The position numbers were made by a program, and so were the translations under genes. Of a DNA stretch of 64,000 bases, positions 1 through 9,063 are shown one piece after another (within the stretch, counting starts at the first letter, position 1; every line of letters starts with the position of its first letter). The stretch lies in NCBI RefSeq assembly GCF_015245355.1, contig NZ_CP063311.1, forward strand, positions 3,854,427 to 3,918,426. The letters run 5' to 3'. Under the pieces are notes generated by a model, which saw only the letters and a list, made by a program, of their open reading frames with translations, did no database searches and was not told where the DNA came from. The stretch comes from Anabaenopsis elenkinii CCIBt3563. Lineage in GTDB: Bacteria > Cyanobacteriota > Cyanobacteriia > Cyanobacteriales > Nostocaceae.

Positions 1-54
1 ATGTCACTATCAGACAGAGTAATAATACGAAATAATTTCAGAGGAGAACTGAAA

Positions 55-1110
55 ATGGTAACCACCTTAGATGATACCAAACGAAATGCTATCGGCATAA
101 AATTGGCAAATATGCAATTAGTTCAACAGTTACTTATAGAGAATGAGCAACTGTTTTTGAGGCAATCAACTGATGTAGAAATATCTGAACGCCTCCGGAA
201 GATGCTAGAAGATGACCAAAAAAATCAAGGGGTTTTGGAAACTACAATTATTCAGTATGGCATCCGAAAAGAACCAGAATCAATGGTTCAAGAAATGTGT
301 AATCAAGTCCGGGAATTAATGCAGGGATCTGAATTGAGTTTTTATGAAAAAATATTTCAGCATGAATTGTTAAAACATCAACAGGTAATGTGTGGTGTAC
401 TGGTTCACAAGGCTGCTCAAAAGGTTGGTGCTGATGTCATGGCCGCCATTAGCCCTTTAAATACAGTTAACTTTGAAAACCGCGCTCACCAGGAACAAAT
501 CAAGGGTGTTTTAGAAGTTTTGGGGGTGCGTGAACTGACTGGAAAAGATGCAGATCAAGGGATTTGGGGACGAGTTCAAGATGCGATCGCAGCCTTTAGT
601 GGTGCGGTAGGGAGCGCTGTTACCCAAACCAGTGACAAAAAAGATATGAATATCCAGGATGTTATCCGCATGGATCACAATAAGGTGAATATCCTGTTTA
701 CAGAATTACTACAAAGCAACGATCCGCAAAAGATTCAGGAGTATTTTGGTCAAGCTTACAAAGACCTGAGGTCTCATACTGAAGCTGAACAGGAAGTTGT
801 TTACCCCAGGGTACGCTCTTTCTATGGTGACAGCGAAACCCAAGAACTTTATGATGAACACGCTCAAATAAAACGGCTGTTAGAAGAAATCCGCGCTATT
901 AATCCCTCGGCTGCGGAATTTAAAGATAGAGTCAGAAATTTGATGGATATTGTCGGAGATCATATTCGTCAAGAAGAAACCACAATGTTTGCTGCTATTC
1001 GTAATAACTTGAGTAGTGAACAAACTGAGCAACTAGCGACACAATTTAAAGCTGCTAAGAGCAAAATTCAAGAAAGATTGGGAGGTACTAAAACCGGAGC
1101 GAATGTTTAG
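55..1110 (+). CDS. Hemerythrin HHE-domain protein
   Basis: The protein is about 351 residues. Its C-terminal part carries a hemerythrin/HHE pattern: RMDHNKV, HTEAEQEVVYP, DEHAQIKRLLEEI and GDHIRQEETTMF supply the His and Glu residues expected of a di-iron four-helix bundle. The N-terminal half is helical and has two further His-rich stretches (FQHELLKHQQ, NRAHQEQ). HHE proteins bind O2 or sense iron and redox state; which applies here is not visible. ATG at 55 was chosen over the in-frame ATG at base 1 because GAGGAG lies just upstream at 42-47. The window begins here, so upstream context is unknown. Two hairpins follow the stop. There is no sign of decay. Confidence 0.8.
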   Translation: MVTTLDDTKRNAIGIKLANMQLVQQLLIENEQLFLRQSTDVEISERLRKMLEDDQKNQGVLETTIIQYGIRKEPESMVQEMCNQVRELMQGSELSFYEKIFQHELLKHQQVMCGVLVHKAAQKVGADVMAAISPLNTVNFENRAHQEQIKGVLEVLGVRELTGKDADQGIWGRVQDAIAAFSGAVGSAVTQTSDKKDMNIQDVIRMDHNKVNILFTELLQSNDPQKIQEYFGQAYKDLRSHTEAEQEVVYPRVRSFYGDSETQELYDEHAQIKRLLEEIRAINPSAAEFKDRVRNLMDIVGDHIRQEETTMFAAIRNNLSSEQTEQLATQFKAAKSKIQERLGGTKTGANV

Positions 1111-1134
1111 CTAAGTGGCTCTCATTGGGATTTA

Positions 1135-1196
1135 AAACCCCAGCAACTGGGTTTGATCAGTGCTGATGCGTAAAACCCCCGTCATTTGTGCGGGGG
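1135..1196 (+). terminator. Tandem hairpins after the hemerythrin gene
   Basis: The first hairpin pairs AAACCC (1135-1140) with GGGTTT (1149-1154). The second pairs CCCCCG (1176-1181) with CGGGGG (1191-1196). They lie between a plus-strand gene and the convergent minus-strand amidohydrolase, so they may stop both. No long T-run follows, so efficiency is uncertain. Confidence 0.5.
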
Positions 1197-1226
1197 ATAT
1201 TAGGGAATTGCCAAATTTATTTGGCA

Positions 1227-2453
1227 TTATCTAGCTGATCTTTTTTGACAATACTTATAAGCAGCATAAGCCATGGTTACAACCCCGGTGATAATCGCTG
1301 ATTCATCAACTTCAAATTCTGGATGGTGTAATGGGTGATTAATAATTCTATCTTTGTAGCCTACACCTAAGCGAAACATCGAACCGGGAGCGTGTTCTAA
1401 ATAGACAGAGAAGTCTTCAGCACCTAGAGAAGGTTCAGGTAAAACTTGGACGCGATCGCTACTCCAAGCTTCCTCAGCTGCAGATTGTAACAATTGGGTG
1501 ATGGCATAATCATTCTGTACACTGGGCACACCTGGACGATAATTAACTTGATAACGCGCCCCAAAAGAATGGCAAACATTAGCGACAATATTTTCAATCC
1601 AGTTGGGGAGTTGACTCCGGGTTTCCGGATGGAGCGATCGCACTGTTCCCAACAACTGTACTTGATCAGCAATTACATTTGGCGCTCTTCCGCCCGTAAT
1701 TTTCCCTATACTTAAAACCACAGGACGCAGGGGATTCTGTGTACGGCTAATAGCTTGTTGTAATGCAGTAATCACCTGTGAAGCAATCCAAATTGCATCA
1801 ATGGCTTCATGGGGGCGCGCCCCATGGCCAGATTCTCCCATAATAATAATTTCTAAATCATCAGCTGCGGCTGTCAACGCACCGTAACGTACACCAATAG
1901 ATCCGGCGGGGATAGAGGGGAAAACATGAACACCTAATATAGCTGTCACCTCGGACATCGCCCCGTCCTTGACCATCCAGGTTGCGCCTTGAGCAATTTC
2001 CTCAGCTGGCTGAAATAAAAACCGCACCTTAGCGCCCAATTCCTCCGCTATTTCCGAGAGCACCATTGCTGTTCCTAAGCCCACTGTGGTATGAACATCA
2101 TGACCGCAAGCGTGCATCACACCTTGTATACGGGAAGCATAATCTAAATTTGTCCGTTCTTGAATTGGCAAAGCATCCATATCAGTACGAATTGCCAATA
2201 AACGCTCATCTGTCCGAGTATTTTGTAGTTCTCCCATCACCCCTGTTCTACCAATCCCCTCCTCCACATGGAGACCACTAGAAGACAACACACCGGCCAC
2301 AAAGGCAGATGTTTGGTATTCTTGACCGCTGAGTTCTGGGTGAGAGTGGATATGACGGCGAATTTCAATTAAGCGGGGCGCCAATGTAGTGACTAAGTCT
2401 TTAATACGGGTTAGCATTACTCTATTGTATCTGACAGGCTTTGTTTCCATCAT
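1227..2453 (-). CDS. M20 family metallo-amidohydrolase
   Basis: A 408-residue enzyme of the M20D amidohydrolase group, which hydrolyses N-acyl amino acids such as IAA-amino acid or hippurate-type substrates. The metal-site motifs are visible: DMDALP near residue 91, HACGHDVH at 114-121, FQPAEE near 147-152 and GAEDFSVY near the C-terminus. Length fits the family. The start is uncertain: ATG-ATG at 2453/2450 and an in-frame ATG at 2417 are all possible, and the family's conserved part begins only after the last. The gene stands alone, convergent with the hemerythrin gene. The exact substrate cannot be deduced. Confidence 0.85.
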   Translation of the reverse strand: MMETKPVRYNRVMLTRIKDLVTTLAPRLIEIRRHIHSHPELSGQEYQTSAFVAGVLSSSGLHVEEGIGRTGVMGELQNTRTDERLLAIRTDMDALPIQERTNLDYASRIQGVMHACGHDVHTTVGLGTAMVLSEIAEELGAKVRFLFQPAEEIAQGATWMVKDGAMSEVTAILGVHVFPSIPAGSIGVRYGALTAAADDLEIIIMGESGHGARPHEAIDAIWIASQVITALQQAISRTQNPLRPVVLSIGKITGGRAPNVIADQVQLLGTVRSLHPETRSQLPNWIENIVANVCHSFGARYQVNYRPGVPSVQNDYAITQLLQSAAEEAWSSDRVQVLPEPSLGAEDFSVYLEHAPGSMFRLGVGYKDRIINHPLHHPEFEVDESAIITGVVTMAYAAYKYCQKRSAR

Positions 2454-2703
2454 AGAAAAGTGTTCCCCAACAAGATGCTTTTTCTCTACAGCTACAATGG
2501 GAAAATAGCCTTGTTTGACTTCAGGATTAGACTGTCATTAAATATACTCATTTTCACTAGAACACAGCTATAAAGTGGTAATAGAGCATCTATAAAAATA
2601 TGATAAATTTCCTGGAAGGACTATACAAAATCGGATTGAGATGTTAGCATATCTATGCTAAGGCATTATACTGAAATTATTATAGACTACGAAATATGTC
2701 ATC

Positions 2704-2733
2704 CCCGATGTATCAAATACTTGATACATCGGG
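2704..2733. repeat. Perfect 13-bp inverted repeat (hairpin)
   Basis: CCCGATGTATCAA at 2704-2716 pairs with TTGATACATCGGG at 2721-2733 around a four-base loop. It lies downstream of the kinase and upstream of the amidohydrolase, both on the minus strand. It could be a terminator for the kinase or an operator. No T-run follows on either strand. Confidence 0.5.
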
Positions 2734-2816
2734 TATATTATTTGATCGGTGGGCAAAATCTCATCTCTACGATGCTTGCTGTTAGCGGATCGGCGCGTTA
2801 GCACCGGTAAATTCAT

Positions 2817-2868
2817 TGGAGTCCCCATGACGCAATAGTCCGCCGGCTCTTGCCTTAGGGAGTGTCAA
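2817..2868 (+). mobile_element. Possible solo right end of an IS200/IS605-type element
   Basis: The stretch ends in AGGGAGTGTCAA and aligns by eye with 9696-9746 at roughly three quarters identity. Both resemble the hairpin that closes many cyanobacterial IS605-type elements (from memory: CCCCCGGCTTCTAGCC followed by GGGGAGTGTCAA). No tnpA or tnpB is nearby, so if correct this is a relic. Confidence 0.4.
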
Positions 2869-2877
2869 CCACTCCCC

Positions 2878-4608
2878 TTAACGCCACCCCAACCAGCGCA
2901 ACCCGGGAACAATCAGGTAATAACTCACCCCTAACCAAAAGCTCATCAACAGACCCACCAAACTTAAAAAAATCATGGGCAGGTATGATGTTAAAAATAT
3001 TGACTGACCAGAAAATTGAAAAATAGTAGTTGGGAAACCAAAAATAATTAACATTGCGAATATAATCGCACTACCCAAAGCAGCCACCACAGCATGGACT
3101 ATCTGATGGCTGCGGAAGTCTATACTCAACGTCAATAGAAAAACTGCAACTAAAATTACTGTCAATAGTGCTTCACTGCTATCTTTGGGTGTGATGAATT
3201 GCCAAACTAACCAACTCAATCCATAGCTGATCATACCCATGAGTGATGCTACTAAAAACCGTTTTCGTTGACCAAAACACCCCGATATTGTCAACCCCCA
3301 TGCGGTTCCCCAACCTGCGCCGACAAACACTATCATTTCTGTGGCTACAATAGCTTGAGTATTAGTTACTAATTCCGGTAGCTGACGCAAAATATGTTCC
3401 GAAACTTGCTCCCCTAATACTGTACGATAAGCTATAAAGAAACCAATAATCGTACCTACACAACTACCAAAGCTAGTTAATAGCATAGCCCAAATTGTCG
3501 CCCCACAAGCTTGTAAAACCTTGAGAATTGCTTGAGCTATCAAAACAATTGTTTTACCTATGGCATGGGTGACATGATTGAATAGATTCTCAATCCCCTG
3601 TATTAAAAGTGTAAACTTAGCGGCAACTTCTGCTACTCCTTGCTGCACAGATTCCCTGATTTGGGAAAATAAGCTAGTCCGGGAAGATCGGTGGATAATC
3701 TTATTTAATCTTTTCTGAATAATTCCTGCGTTTCCTGGACGCGATCGCACATCTTCTAGTACCATTTCATCTAGTAAATCTGCCAGATGGGGATTAACTT
3801 TTATCTGATCTCGCCAGCGCAGCACACCAGTTTGGGGATCTCGTAATTCCAGGGGATACTTACCCGTCAGTAATTCAATCATCGTCTGACCAAGGGCATA
3901 AAAATCAGCCCTAGGGCCAATATTACCACCGGTAATCTGTTCTGGGGGACTGTAACCAGAAGAATATAACTTAGTTGAACTGGACTCTCGACGTACTTTA
4001 GGGGTGTTAAATTGTTTCACTCCACCAAAATCAATCAATACCAGTTCTCCCTTGTTTCCCTCAGTTCGTAACATCAAATTAGAAGGTTTGATGTCCCGAT
4101 GAATAATCTGGCGTTTGTGCAGTTTCTGTAAAATACTTATCGCCTGAGAAAACCAAATTAACACCAAATCCTCTGGACATCCTTGAGGATGATTTTGCAG
4201 GATCTCTTCGAGAGTCGAGCCGTTAATTTTTTCCATCACCAGACAAGCTAGTTGACGCGGTTTAGAATTGGGTACATTAACCTCAAAATAACCATCACAT
4301 TCTACCCTGGGAACACCAGGATGCTGCAACTTAATTAAAACGTCGGCTTCTTGTTTAAATAATTCCCGTGCTTTGGGTGAATTTTCTACCAACACTTTTA
4401 GTACTTTTTCGGTCTGGGTCTTTTGATCCCAAACTGTGTAAATTTGCGCAAATCCTCCTGCGCCCAAGGGTTGCACAGGCACATAACGATCTAACATCTG
4501 TAGCGGTGTGCCACAACTTTGACAAAACTTATTGCCCCAAGGTTGAGGATAAGGACGTTTACATTCAGGATTTATGCAGTGAACCGCATTCTTAGTGATG
4601 TCGGGCAC
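2878..4608 (-). CDS. Serine/threonine protein kinase with N-terminal zinc ribbon and C-terminal membrane domain
   Basis: The 576-residue protein opens with a zinc ribbon (C11, C16, C29, C32). A Hanks-type kinase domain follows, with glycine loop GAGGFAQ at 49-55, catalytic Lys near 71, HRDIKPSN at 170-177 and DFG at 193-195. From about residue 350 there are several hydrophobic segments, so the kinase is probably membrane-anchored with its catalytic domain in the cytosol. All key catalytic residues are present. It is followed on the same strand by an M50 protease gene and an FHA protein gene. FHA domains bind phosphothreonine, so a shared signalling role is plausible, but that is inference. 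Confidence 0.88.
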   Translation of the reverse strand: MPDITKNAVHCINPECKRPYPQPWGNKFCQSCGTPLQMLDRYVPVQPLGAGGFAQIYTVWDQKTQTEKVLKVLVENSPKARELFKQEADVLIKLQHPGVPRVECDGYFEVNVPNSKPRQLACLVMEKINGSTLEEILQNHPQGCPEDLVLIWFSQAISILQKLHKRQIIHRDIKPSNLMLRTEGNKGELVLIDFGGVKQFNTPKVRRESSSTKLYSSGYSPPEQITGGNIGPRADFYALGQTMIELLTGKYPLELRDPQTGVLRWRDQIKVNPHLADLLDEMVLEDVRSRPGNAGIIQKRLNKIIHRSSRTSLFSQIRESVQQGVAEVAAKFTLLIQGIENLFNHVTHAIGKTIVLIAQAILKVLQACGATIWAMLLTSFGSCVGTIIGFFIAYRTVLGEQVSEHILRQLPELVTNTQAIVATEMIVFVGAGWGTAWGLTISGCFGQRKRFLVASLMGMISYGLSWLVWQFITPKDSSEALLTVILVAVFLLTLSIDFRSHQIVHAVVAALGSAIIFAMLIIFGFPTTIFQFSGQSIFLTSYLPMIFLSLVGLLMSFWLGVSYYLIVPGLRWLGWR

Positions 4609-4646
4609 ATTTGCTATAATACAGAGACTAAATTGATTTTAACCTA

Positions 4647-5390
4647 TTACTCCCCACGATAGGCGATGCGCAAGCTTTGGAATAGAATCACCAGAGATGC
4701 GATCGCCATCAATCCGCCCCAAAACCAGTAAGGTAAGATTAAATATTTTTGCATTTGCCCTGTATCCGAAATTCCCAGTGGTCCTGCACTGTAGGTAAAT
4801 AAATAATTTAGTTGGTGGTAAGTACTGACACAAGCTTGTACACCCAGAAATTGAATGGCAAATCCCTGCACCCACTGGGGAGCTTTCAGGGATATTCCCA
4901 GAATAATTAAACCCAATATGGGAATCGCCACCAATCCAAACCCGGAACCCACCCAAAGTAATGTTGAAAGTAACAGAAGGCTACCCAGTATCTTTAAGCT
5001 CAGGGAAGCAACGGTAAAACTACGGGAAGCCAGAATCAAACCGGCGCCTGCAATCGGTGGGCCCATGGGACCTGCTGCGGCCACTAAAGCCGGGCCAATT
5101 GGCCATAGAGCTTGAGAGATGCTATAACTGGCAACGCCAGAACCATTACTAAAAATTTGTAATTGATGGAACCGGCCTCCTAACAGCATAGCCATCAATC
5201 CGTGACCCATTTCGTGGAACCAAGTTGCCAGGATACTAAAAGGGTATAAAATATAATCACCTTTTGGAACTTGCCACAACAGGGTAGTCACTACCGCTGC
5301 TGTAATTAGCCAAGTTAGTCCCATAGGTTCTACTACAGGTGGCGCAAGTCTTGTCAGCTTTGGTAAAAAATCTCTTCCTGGTTCCTTCAT
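4647..5390 (-). CDS. M50-family membrane metalloprotease (site-2-protease-like)
   Basis: The 247-residue hydrophobic protein has zinc motif HEMGH at residues 59-63 at the end of a membrane segment (FHEMGHGLMAMLLGG), typical of the M50 family. Several further hydrophobic segments follow. M50 enzymes cleave membrane-spanning substrates, often anti-sigma factors. No PDZ domain is seen, so it is a minimal form. It lies 38 bases upstream of the kinase gene on the same strand, close enough for co-transcription. The substrate is unknown. The start follows a Met-Lys-Glu-Pro N-terminus; no strong ribosome-binding site is evident. Confidence 0.8.
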   Translation of the reverse strand: MKEPGRDFLPKLTRLAPPVVEPMGLTWLITAAVVTTLLWQVPKGDYILYPFSILATWFHEMGHGLMAMLLGGRFHQLQIFSNGSGVASYSISQALWPIGPALVAAAGPMGPPIAGAGLILASRSFTVASLSLKILGSLLLLSTLLWVGSGFGLVAIPILGLIILGISLKAPQWVQGFAIQFLGVQACVSTYHQLNYLFTYSAGPLGISDTGQMQKYLILPYWFWGGLMAIASLVILFQSLRIAYRGE

Positions 5391-5474
5391 GGGTAAATTG
5401 TGGTGAACATCCGTCGCTGGTTTGATGTGGATAATTTACTCATCCGAGAATTATTCTCGGATGACAGAAGTCAG

Positions 5475-6314
5475 TTAGGCAAGTTGAAACAGAAAGGTGA
5501 CTAAATCTCCCTTACCCAGACTGATGCGATCGCCTGGTCTGAGGCGGTGTCGGTTACCGGGTAATAAGGGCGAGTTATTAATGTAAGTTCCGTTAGAACT
5601 ACCCACATCTTCTATATAATGAAAATCTCCCTCAACACGAATATCTGCATGTATCCGGGAGACAATTTCCGAATTGGAAAATCCCGAAACATCAATATCT
5701 GGGGGAATCCGGTCATTGGGTTTGCCGATATGAATCACAGACAGACCTTGTGGTAATTCAACCTCGCGATCGCTTTGGATGTGGAATAACCGTGCCGTTA
5801 CCTGCTGTAATTGGGTCATAGAAGGATAGGGAACCGGTGCTGGTACTGGTTCGGCTACTACGGGTGCTGGTGCTGGTTCGGCCGCTACCGGTACTGGTAC
5901 TGGTTCAGCTACTACCGGTACTGGTACTGGTTCGGGTACTACGGGTACTGGTACTGGTTCGGGTACAGCTGTTGAAATTATCGTTGGTGGTAGAGGTGAA
6001 GTAACCGGCTGATTGGTGTTGGGATCTGGGTTACTTCCCACAGAAGCTGCTACAGGTGCAACTGCTAAAAGCGGATCAGGCTGTACTAACTGTGGTACTT
6101 CTACCGTCGGTATATGGGGAGATGCTACAGGTGTAGGGGCGGGTGCTGGATTTGAATGCAGGTTATAACCACATTGACCACAAAAAGCAGCATCAGCCTG
6201 CACAGTTGCGCCACAGTTGGGACAGTTACTAATGGTTGGTAAAGCCGTATAACAGGCTTCACATGTGACAGCGCCGTCTGGATTGGGGTGATTGCAATTA
6301 GGACAAACGATCAT
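5475..6314 (-). CDS. Zinc-ribbon and FHA domain protein with Pro-Val repeat linker
   Basis: The 279-residue protein has two CxxC zinc-ribbon pairs in its first 55 residues. A long linker dominated by repeated PVPVV/AEPVPVP units follows, and a C-terminal FHA domain spans about 190-275 (IHIGKPNDRI, SRIHADI, DVGSSNGTYIN). FHA domains recognise phosphothreonine peptides. The zinc ribbon resembles that of the neighbouring kinase and suggests the two act in one pathway (inference). The linker is encoded by a near-perfect tandem repeat (about 5832-5967) likely to vary in length between strains. Confidence 0.88.
   Translation of the reverse strand: MIVCPNCNHPNPDGAVTCEACYTALPTISNCPNCGATVQADAAFCGQCGYNLHSNPAPAPTPVASPHIPTVEVPQLVQPDPLLAVAPVAASVGSNPDPNTNQPVTSPLPPTIISTAVPEPVPVPVVPEPVPVPVVAEPVPVPVAAEPAPAPVVAEPVPAPVPYPSMTQLQQVTARLFHIQSDREVELPQGLSVIHIGKPNDRIPPDIDVSGFSNSEIVSRIHADIRVEGDFHYIEDVGSSNGTYINNSPLLPGNRHRLRPGDRISLGKGDLVTFLFQLA
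5832..5967. repeat. In-frame tandem repeat encoding Pro-Val linker
   Basis: Units of about 30 bases built on GGTACTGGTACTGGTTCGG recur inside the FHA gene. They encode P-V-P-V/A-V-A/P-E on the minus strand. Unit boundaries are nearly identical at the DNA level, which suggests recent slippage. Confidence 0.7.
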
Positions 6315-6561
6315 CGATTTCAGTCCTTGTTCAAGATCATCGTAAGATACTATTGGTCAAGATAAAGACACTCAGGACACCAATATTGTGGGACAGTACC
6401 ACACACAAAAGCTACTAGAAAATCTAGCCATGAGTGATTGTAGTCTTCGGGAGTTAGGAATAAGCCTCAACCTGGAGGCCATTACAGGTTAGCTCAGGAG
6501 ATAACTCTAGCTTCCCATGGTAATTGTTACTCTTGATGGGGAAGTCAATCTGGGAGTTATC
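6315..6561. other. Spacer with long imperfect hairpin
   Basis: No gene is seen. The half next to pgl contains an imperfect stem in which AGATAACTC (about 6500) pairs with GAGTTATCT (about 6555), with an inner CTTCCC/GGGGAAG pairing. It would act as a terminator for the minus-strand pgl gene, which ends beside it. Confidence 0.4.
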
Positions 6562-7284
6562 TTAGCTAGCGTGATATAGCCCGGCGGCTGCATCCAGCAA
6601 CCACCACAGTTCTCCTTGGGGTTTAATCAAGCGGGATGGATAAGCAAAGTCATCAGCCACAGGCGCGAAGACTTGAGCAAGAGCTGGTTGTTTATTAGCA
6701 CCAGCAACTAGAAAAATCACACTGCGAGCAGCGTTAATAAATGGGTATGTGAAGGTTATGCGGGGGTTACCGTCTTTGTTACCCACGGTAATCAAGCGGT
6801 CATCGACTTTTAAAGCTGGGGTGTGGGGAAACAAAGAAGCGGTATGTGCGTCGTCACCCATTCCTAACAGTATGACATCTAAAGCGGGAAACTCGTTGAC
6901 CCCAGAATTAAAAAATTCTCGCAAATGCTGTTCATATTTGGCAGCTGATAGGGCTGGATCTCCCTCTAAAGTCGGTATAGCGTGAATATTAGTTGCTGGG
7001 ATATCAACATGATCCAACCACGCACGTCGAGCCATCAGTTCATTACTATCAGGATGATCTGGGGGTACATAACGTTCATCTCCCCAAAAGACATGAATTT
7101 GATCCCAAGGGAGTTTTTGACTAGCTATCGCCTCATATAATGGCTTTGGTGTACTACCACCAGCTAAGGCAATGGTAAATTGTCCGCGTTCCTCAATGGC
7201 GGTTGACAACTTGGATAGAATCAAGTCTAGCGATCGCGCCACTAAGTCCGAAACACTCGGCAGAACTTCAACCTTGTTATTCAT
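6562..7284 (-). CDS. pgl: 6-phosphogluconolactonase
   Basis: The 240-residue protein matches the Pgl/DevB family: ALAGGSTPKPLYEAI near the N-terminus, FWGDERYVPPDHPDSN in the middle and LLGMGDDAHTASLFPH towards the C-terminal half. It hydrolyses 6-phosphogluconolactone in the oxidative pentose phosphate pathway, which supplies NADPH to nitrogenase in heterocysts. The neighbours are unrelated (rph upstream, FHA gene downstream), and zwf/opcA are not in the window. Confidence 0.93.
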   Translation of the reverse strand: MNNKVEVLPSVSDLVARSLDLILSKLSTAIEERGQFTIALAGGSTPKPLYEAIASQKLPWDQIHVFWGDERYVPPDHPDSNELMARRAWLDHVDIPATNIHAIPTLEGDPALSAAKYEQHLREFFNSGVNEFPALDVILLGMGDDAHTASLFPHTPALKVDDRLITVGNKDGNPRITFTYPFINAARSVIFLVAGANKQPALAQVFAPVADDFAYPSRLIKPQGELWWLLDAAAGLYHAS

Positions 7285-7466
7285 AGTTTAATCATCCTAT
7301 CGCCCACTTCTGTGCAATACCATAACTAATTTATGACTATTGCCCTTTTTAACTTTTGAAACTTTTAACGAGTTCCAGCAAATCTCATCTTTGCCATGGG
7401 ATGGGCTACTTAAGCTATATAACAACCAAGGCTGATCACCTTATACAGAGGCGATCAATGACATCT

Positions 7467-8210
7467 CTAGTTGACTAGTAACAGCTGATCCCAGTCTGAG
7501 ATTGCCTCTCTCTGTAATATTAACAGTTGCTGAATGCCTTTTTCCGCAAAATCTAGTAAGTGATTTAACTCAGTCCGGCTATAACTACCTGCTTCTGCTG
7601 TGCCCTGAATTTCAATTATACCCAGATGTTGGTTCATAACCACATTAAAATCTACTGTTGCTGTCACATCCTCAATATAGTTTAAATCTAAATATGGCTC
7701 CCCTGCCAATAAACCCACAGATATTGCTGCTATTTGTCCAGATAATGGCGATCGCTCTAATACACCTTGTTGCACCAATTGAGAAACTGCATGAGCTAAG
7801 GCGACAAACCCCCCTGTAATCGCTGCTGTTCTAGTTCCAGCATCTGCTTGTAAGACATCAGCATCTACAGTCAGGGTTCGTTCTCCTAAGACATCAAAAT
7901 CAATTGCTCCTCGTAGGCTACGTCCAATTAAACGTTGAATTTCCTGAGTTCTTCCAGACAATTTCAACAATTCTCGAGCTTGCCGTTCTTGTGTAGCGGA
8001 AGGCAACATTCTATACTCTGATGTCAACCAACCTTTGCCACTACCCGCTAAGAATTTGGGCACACCTTCACTGACGCTGACAGTACACAGTACTTGCGTG
8101 TCTCCAAATTTTGTCAGGACTGAACCAGGGGCAAAGCGGGTAAAACCAGTATGAAAGCTGATAGGACGAAGTTGGTAGGGTTGTCGACCATCGGGGCGTT
8201 GCCAGACCAT
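7467..8210 (-). CDS. rph: Ribonuclease PH
   Basis: The 247-residue protein has the RNase PH signature throughout: [15 protein letters not shown] at the start, [29 protein letters not shown], and [18 protein letters not shown]. The enzyme is a phosphorolytic 3'-5' exonuclease that trims tRNA 3' ends. Length and motifs are complete. The gene stands alone on the minus strand, divergent from the CobA-like gene. Confidence 0.95.
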   Translation of the reverse strand: MVWQRPDGRQPYQLRPISFHTGFTRFAPGSVLTKFGDTQVLCTVSVSEGVPKFLAGSGKGWLTSEYRMLPSATQERQARELLKLSGRTQEIQRLIGRSLRGAIDFDVLGERTLTVDADVLQADAGTRTAAITGGFVALAHAVSQLVQQGVLERSPLSGQIAAISVGLLAGEPYLDLNYIEDVTATVDFNVVMNQHLGIIEIQGTAEAGSYSRTELNHLLDFAEKGIQQLLILQREAISDWDQLLLVN

Positions 8211-8440
8211 GAGAATTACCTCAGAAATTTTATACAGACTATACTCCCTATGCCTGTGCCACGCAAGCCATCAGATTTGCAGATACAGCCTTTGATAGTA
8301 AAAATCTGTTATATTTAGTCCGTTGACAGGAGTTTTAATTTTGTAGACACACAGAAGAAATTGAACTCATACCAGTTCTTGTTTTCCTCTGATGACCATG
8401 CTTATCCCATCTAATTCTTTGCTATTTTTTAAACTTATCT

Positions 8441-8977
8441 ATGATTGCCCAATTAGAAACTCCCAGCGCCAATTCAACCCTAAACTTACCCTATCCAGTT
8501 GCGGGATTAGTACAAGTTTTTACGAGTAAGCAACGTATCTTTTTTACTAGTGTCATAGCCCAAGCCCTGAGAATTGCAGGTCAAGGTACACCAGTATTAG
8601 TAGTACAATTTCTCAAAGGTGGTATTGGTCAAGGTCTAGAGCGCCCCATTCAATTAGGGCAAAATTTAGATTGGATTCGCTGTGATGTCCCTCGCTGCAT
8701 CGACACACCTCATCTAGACGCAGCGGAAAGTGAAGCTTTACAAAAGTTGTGGCAATATACGCAAACGGTAGTAAGTGCGGGTAAATATTCTCTAGTGGTT
8801 TTAGATGAATTAAGTTTAGCAATTAATTTTGGCTTAATTCCCGAAACCGAGGTTTTAGAATTTCTCGCACAACGCCCGGCTCATGTTGATATTATCCTGA
8901 CAGGAATAGAGATGCCAACATCTCTATTAGATGTAGCAGACCAAATTACCGAAATTCGTCGTAGTCATCGACTTTAA
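8441..8977 (+). CDS. CobA/CobO-like P-loop family protein with degenerate Walker A
   Basis: The 178-residue protein follows the corrinoid adenosyltransferase fold (CobA/CobO/BtuR): VLVVQFLKGG after the first strand, a Walker-B-like VVLDELSLAINFGLI, and DIILTGIEMPTSLLDVAD. The ATP-binding loop, normally G-x-G-K-G-K-T-T, is replaced here by VFTSKQRIFFTS. Adenosyltransferase activity is therefore doubtful, and the protein may have kept only a binding role. Such P-loop-like proteins occur in other cyanobacteria, so this is probably a diverged paralogue rather than decay. It lies 86 bases upstream of dcd on the same strand. Confidence 0.7.
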   Translation: MIAQLETPSANSTLNLPYPVAGLVQVFTSKQRIFFTSVIAQALRIAGQGTPVLVVQFLKGGIGQGLERPIQLGQNLDWIRCDVPRCIDTPHLDAAESEALQKLWQYTQTVVSAGKYSLVVLDELSLAINFGLIPETEVLEFLAQRPAHVDIILTGIEMPTSLLDVADQITEIRRSHRL

Positions 8978-9063
8978 CCAGATACACCGGGGTTATCCAC
9001 GTCTCGAAGATGTCAGCGAAATGATTGTTGATGTTTGTAGATTTATTTACACAGAGGTCAAAC

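Larger units (their letters stand above)
2454..2877. other. Intergenic region with hairpin and repeat remnant
   Basis: This 424-base AT-rich spacer separates the amidohydrolase and the kinase. It holds a perfect 13-bp inverted repeat (2704-2733) and a sequence resembling the right end of an IS200/IS605-type element next to the kinase stop codon. I see no gene. Confidence 0.6.

Noticed and set aside
1424..1672. Overlapping ORFs opposite or inside known genes (for example 82 codons within the amidohydrolase)
   Set aside because: They are shadows of strongly conserved genes in other frames, without motifs of their own.
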